64,000 nucleotides of DNA from Tubulanus polymorphus (lineage: Eukaryota > Nemertea > Palaeonemertea > Tubulaniformes > Tubulanidae), in NCBI RefSeq assembly GCF_964204645.1, contig NC_134026.1:29716650-29780649 (forward strand). Direction: 5' to 3'. Below the pieces are notes generated by a model. The model saw only the letters and a list, made by a program, of their open reading frames with translations, was not told the origin of the DNA and searched no databases. The translations under genes and the position numbers were made by a program. Below are positions 60,263 to 64,000 of this stretch, piece by piece (the first letter of the stretch is position 1; each line of letters starts with the position of its first letter).

Positions 60263-63200
60263 TCAACTAATATGAGACTGATCCAGACCTGAATCGGTTG
60301 TGGTTATCAGAGACTTGAGAAATGCGTACAGGATCGATAACGCGAACATAAAAAATACAAACAATACCGGACCAAATCCGAATGAATACCACATGAACAT
60401 ATAACACAATGTCACATACGTCAAATTCTGAAAACTACTGAGAAATCTTAGAGAAATTCGTGGTCTTTTAATTAGAAGTCTTTGATTGTCTGTTTGTGGT
60501 AAACCGGGTGAAGAAGCTTTCATTCCAACAGGAGATATATTGTTGATAGGAGGGAGTAGAAGCTGCCTGCTGACTCGACCTATAACATCCGTGCGATTAT
60601 AAAACTGTTCTATCTTCTCACCAAACTGGAAAAAACAAAACATGTATGACTGACCATTTAACGGTTTAACTAAATCAATTTATAGAGTTTATCAAGGCAT
60701 TAGGCTTCTAGTTAAAAGTATACCTTTTGCTACATCTTATGACACAGCTCTTTTATTTAATGATGATGTGACTGTATTTTTGTATTATATCAGTAAAGAA
60801 ACAAACTAATATAAATCAATAATGACAATAACTTAGTTCATCCAGGGAGGCAGGAGTGAACCACCTCCCTGGTTCATCCTATATTATAGGATGAACCAGG
60901 GAGGCGGGAGTGAACCACCTGCCTGGTTCATCCTATATTATAGGATGAACCAGGGAGGCAGAGTGAACCACCTGACTGGTTCATCCTATATTATAGGATG
61001 AACCAGGGAGGCGGGAGTGATCCACCTGCCTGGTTCATCCTATATTATAGGATGAACCAGGGAGGCGGGAGTGAACCACCTCCCTGGTTCATCCTATAAT
61101 TGTCGAACAATATTCCTCACCTGTTGATTGAGAAATGAAGACAAATGATACAACATTCGAACGAGTACTTTACTCTCCGTGCTACGAATAGGATGAAGTT
61201 CCGGATCTCCCTGATATTTCACCTCAAACTTTCTCAAACCATTCATCAGCTAAATACATCAAAACTATTTAAGTACATTGCGTAACTCGGACTACGATGT
61301 ATCCGGTGAATGAATAAAGCGCATGAATAGAGTATATGTATAAGTCTGAGCTACCTGAATTCGACCTAAATCTGTAAGTCTAGGCCCGTGGTCTGTAAGG
61401 ATGTGATCAGGTGGTAACGTACTGGTCATCTTCATCCCACTATTGTCCGATGATAGTTGTATATTATCAGTGATAAACGCTTCATCCAGCTACAATTAAA
61501 CAGATTATTTGTTGAGTATGGTTCGTCTCCTTTTATTCTCTCGGCTGTGACAGATTTACGGTACAAACTTACTCGGAATATCGCGCACAAGTTTTTCGCG
61601 GAATGCTCGAGATGAATCTCAACTCGACGAGAATCGGCTGAAGAGGAATCCTCGCTGGTAAACGAAGAGAATCTCTGAGCGTTATAATCAACCATCGGAC
61701 CGAATCCTAGAAACGATAATAAACCGGAGCCGTTCTCATTGGTCGATTGAATACTGGCTGCGGTCACCTTCGCGTGTTTAATCATCTGTATCAACTGTGA
61801 AATCTACAAAATAAAACAAATCATGCAGAATAATTGTTATCTATACCCCGTGATACTGACGTACAGTGAGCTTACTATCATCTTCGTATCATCACTAAAC
61901 ATCGGTCTGTATTCATAAACCGGACCCTCTAATTCAAGCGGTAGATGGAAGAATGACATGGAAGTATTTGCGCTGATGTAGCTTCCCCCTAAATCCTGTC
62001 CGTAACGATGTCTATGCGGCTCCAATAGAGATGATTCTCCTGAAATTCATTCAAATATTGGTTTAATTCAGATTTCATGAATTATCGAATCCAATAAAAC
62101 ATGAGCTCAGATATACGTACCATTGTAGATCAATTCAACGAGACCGGGCGCACTAAAAACCTGAAATTACGAGTCAAACGACTTATCAATTCTGCATCAC
62201 ATGAATTCAAGTTTTCAAGCGTTATCAATGGATGTTTACTTTCGTCACTCTGTAAAGCATGTATGCATTTTTCGGCGAACTCAAGTCCAGTCTGAACAGT
62301 CTCGGCAAAAATTCTTGAAATAATCCAGTGTAAAATAACAAGTTATCGAAGATAAATCCATTCCTACAAAACATCGTAAACCATCATGAGACGATTGAGA
62401 AAATAATGCGAGATAATGGATGTTAATTTTCAGAAAAACTGACCATTTTTCCTCGACATGCCTGCTGCGTTCGTTTTGTTCTTTATATTGATACGCTTGG
62501 GAGACGTCCTGATATCTCCACGGCTGAATATAACTCAGCCACATTTCCAACATCTGTAAGCATGAAATATTCAGTGAAAACCCAATCAAACGGTCAACCT
62601 CACATAACACCAAAAATTCATAAAGTCTTTATGAATTTTTGATAACACAGATAAATACACTCACCATCCTAAATGACGTATCTAGAGGCCATTTGTGAAA
62701 ACCATGCTTCAGGAAAGAGTATAGCTTCTTTTGCACAAGACCCGGGATGACATTCCTGACATAGAGAAGAGAATTACCGTATATTAGGATGCCATCAGCC
62801 TAGCAAAACATGCAGAGGATTTACTTACAAACCTTTTAAATTCTTCCATAGGATCTATGGTAGGTTGACTATATGGTGACACAACTAATTGTTCACGAGC
62901 ACTATTAGTGAAGTAGTGTAAATGCTTCACAATCATGCGAGCCACTTGTACATGATCAACACTCGGCATAAAATTCTCCTATAATCAAAGAAAACCTCAT
63001 AAATTAAATACATCCACAATTTTTCAAGAAACAGAATTATTAAGATTCCATTTAGCAAACTTATATGAATCATATATATATATATATATATATAAGTATT
63101 GCATCTAGAAAGAGCTTATAGAAGCACAGAAGAAATAACGAAACCCATGCAATAAATCATGTAGTGTGTTAATACAACTAAGGACAATAGGATAATACAC

Positions 63201-64000
63201 ATTTCACAAGTGGATGGCGAGAAAACGACTGCTGATGCAAATCCAAGGAAAACAAAAAAAAACTCTTAGACAATCAAAACATACAAACTTTAACCAGGGA
63301 GGATAATTCAAAGCTGATTTTTGGGTTTGGTAAATCAAAATTGGCAAAAAAATGTAAAGATTCTCAGAGAACGTTTACTGTAATTACAATTTATTTCTTT
63401 TTCTAATCACAAAATGTTCAGTTAAAATCTAGAACTAAAGCTTAAGAGCTGGAGACGAATGATTTTAAGAGCTTTCCTACACATGCAATAAGGATGCTAC
63501 AAATACGTACTTACAAGCAGAAATCTGCAATAGTTTGTATAATGCAGATTTGAACTGCTATGAAATAGACCTCCACCTATATTCTGTAGCATAAAAACAT
63601 TTAAACCATCAAGTATTCATTGTGCAATACTTAATGTTATCTAATACAGAACATACTTCATTGCATTTCTGTGATGAAACTAGTTATTCTCCCCTGTAAA
63701 TTAATGTTGTTTGCAATTTAATTATTCATTTAGAATAAAATGAATACTTACATTCGAATGTCGACCAACTCGTGGCGTGTCTATATCTAACGAGCTTTGA
63801 TTCAACCAAAATTCAACAAACACCTAAAAAATGTCAACATCAACAGATACATAAAGGTTTCCAGTTCATATTCGACTGATATTCATCGTTAGAACTCCTA
63901 CCTGTATAACTAACTCGGATCGACTTGTTTGGTTGTTTTTTTGATCTGTGACAGAAGGACTGTGTGGAGTGGTCTTCCATTGACACTGTGACTGAGAACG
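60263..64000 (-). CDS. SMPD4: Sphingomyelin phosphodiesterase 4 (partial)
   Basis: Thirteen exons visible, from the window edge: 63902-64000, 63752-63823, 63515-63583, 62833-62978, 62665-62755, 62444-62553, 62240-62363, 62121-62160, 61876-62039, 61573-61803, 61355-61489, 61121-61249 and 60263-60625, in one frame of 590 residues. Landmarks: [72 protein letters not shown], then two C-terminal hydrophobic segments. The family (neutral sphingomyelinase 3) is anchored in ER and nuclear envelope by its C terminus. The N-terminal part lies beyond the window. Confidence 0.92.
60838..61099. repeat. Tandem array of 54-bp palindromes
   Basis: Five units of 53-54 bp, each pairing AGGATGAACCAGGGAGG with a complementary half reading CCTGGTTCATCCT across a 10-15 bp centre (GCGGGAGTGAACCACCTG). 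Units join through TATATTATA. Small differences between units (gain or loss of one or two bases) show independent drift. The array sits in the last intron of SMPD4. Confidence 0.92.

Overview
The window is invertebrate nuclear DNA. Genes are split into many short exons with GT-AG introns, are A+T-rich, and lie between numerous small repeats. The gene families (MIOX, PTER, EndoU, a KY/hillarin transglutaminase-like protein, and a receptor tyrosine phosphatase with EGF and fucolectin-like ectodomain) suggest a lophotrochozoan such as a mollusc, but the species cannot be fixed from the sequence alone. I rebuilt the exons by hand from splice sites, reading frame and remembered family architecture. 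For each complete gene model the exon lengths sum to a multiple of three.

Layout. 1-5.8 kb: no convincing gene; minisatellites and small inverted-repeat elements. 5.8-8.4 kb (-): neuralized-like E3 ligase, head to head with an SDR retinol dehydrogenase (8.6-10.4 kb, +). 10.7-15.7 kb (-): RBM19/Mrd1 rRNA-processing factor in 22 exons, head to head with TRMT44 tRNA Um44 methyltransferase (16.4-19.6 kb, +). 20.1-21.7 kb (-): sulfite oxidase. 22.5-24.3 kb (+): PTER. 25.4-26.2 kb (+): myosin regulatory light chain. 27.3-29.5 kb (-): inositol oxygenase. 30.7-31.8 kb (-): PTRH2, head to head with EndoU (32.6-34.1 kb, +). 35.9-36.9 kb (-): rhodanese-domain protein, head to head with MED19 (37.1-39.3 kb, +). 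39.7-40.8 kb (-): ERI1-like exonuclease fold with altered active site, head to head with a 26-exon receptor tyrosine phosphatase (41.1-48.5 kb, +). 48.5-53.9 kb: non-LTR retrotransposons, one with an intact 978-residue endonuclease/reverse transcriptase ORF. 54.1-55.1 kb (+): EEF1E1/AIMP3. 55.6-58.9 kb (-): KY-like transglutaminase-fold protein. 60.3-64 kb (-): SMPD4, running off the window edge.

Most genes are housekeeping and not functionally linked, but divergent pairs with 0.2-0.8 kb between start codons recur, so shared bidirectional promoters are likely. The most unusual content is repetitive: two large foldback elements, each with a tail on one side and a perfect 14-bp target duplication. 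One of them has its empty site preserved in a tandem exon duplication in the same window. There are also several small inverted-repeat families with two copies here, a piggyBac-like MITE loaded with CG-rich palindromes, and a tandem array of 54-bp palindromes.
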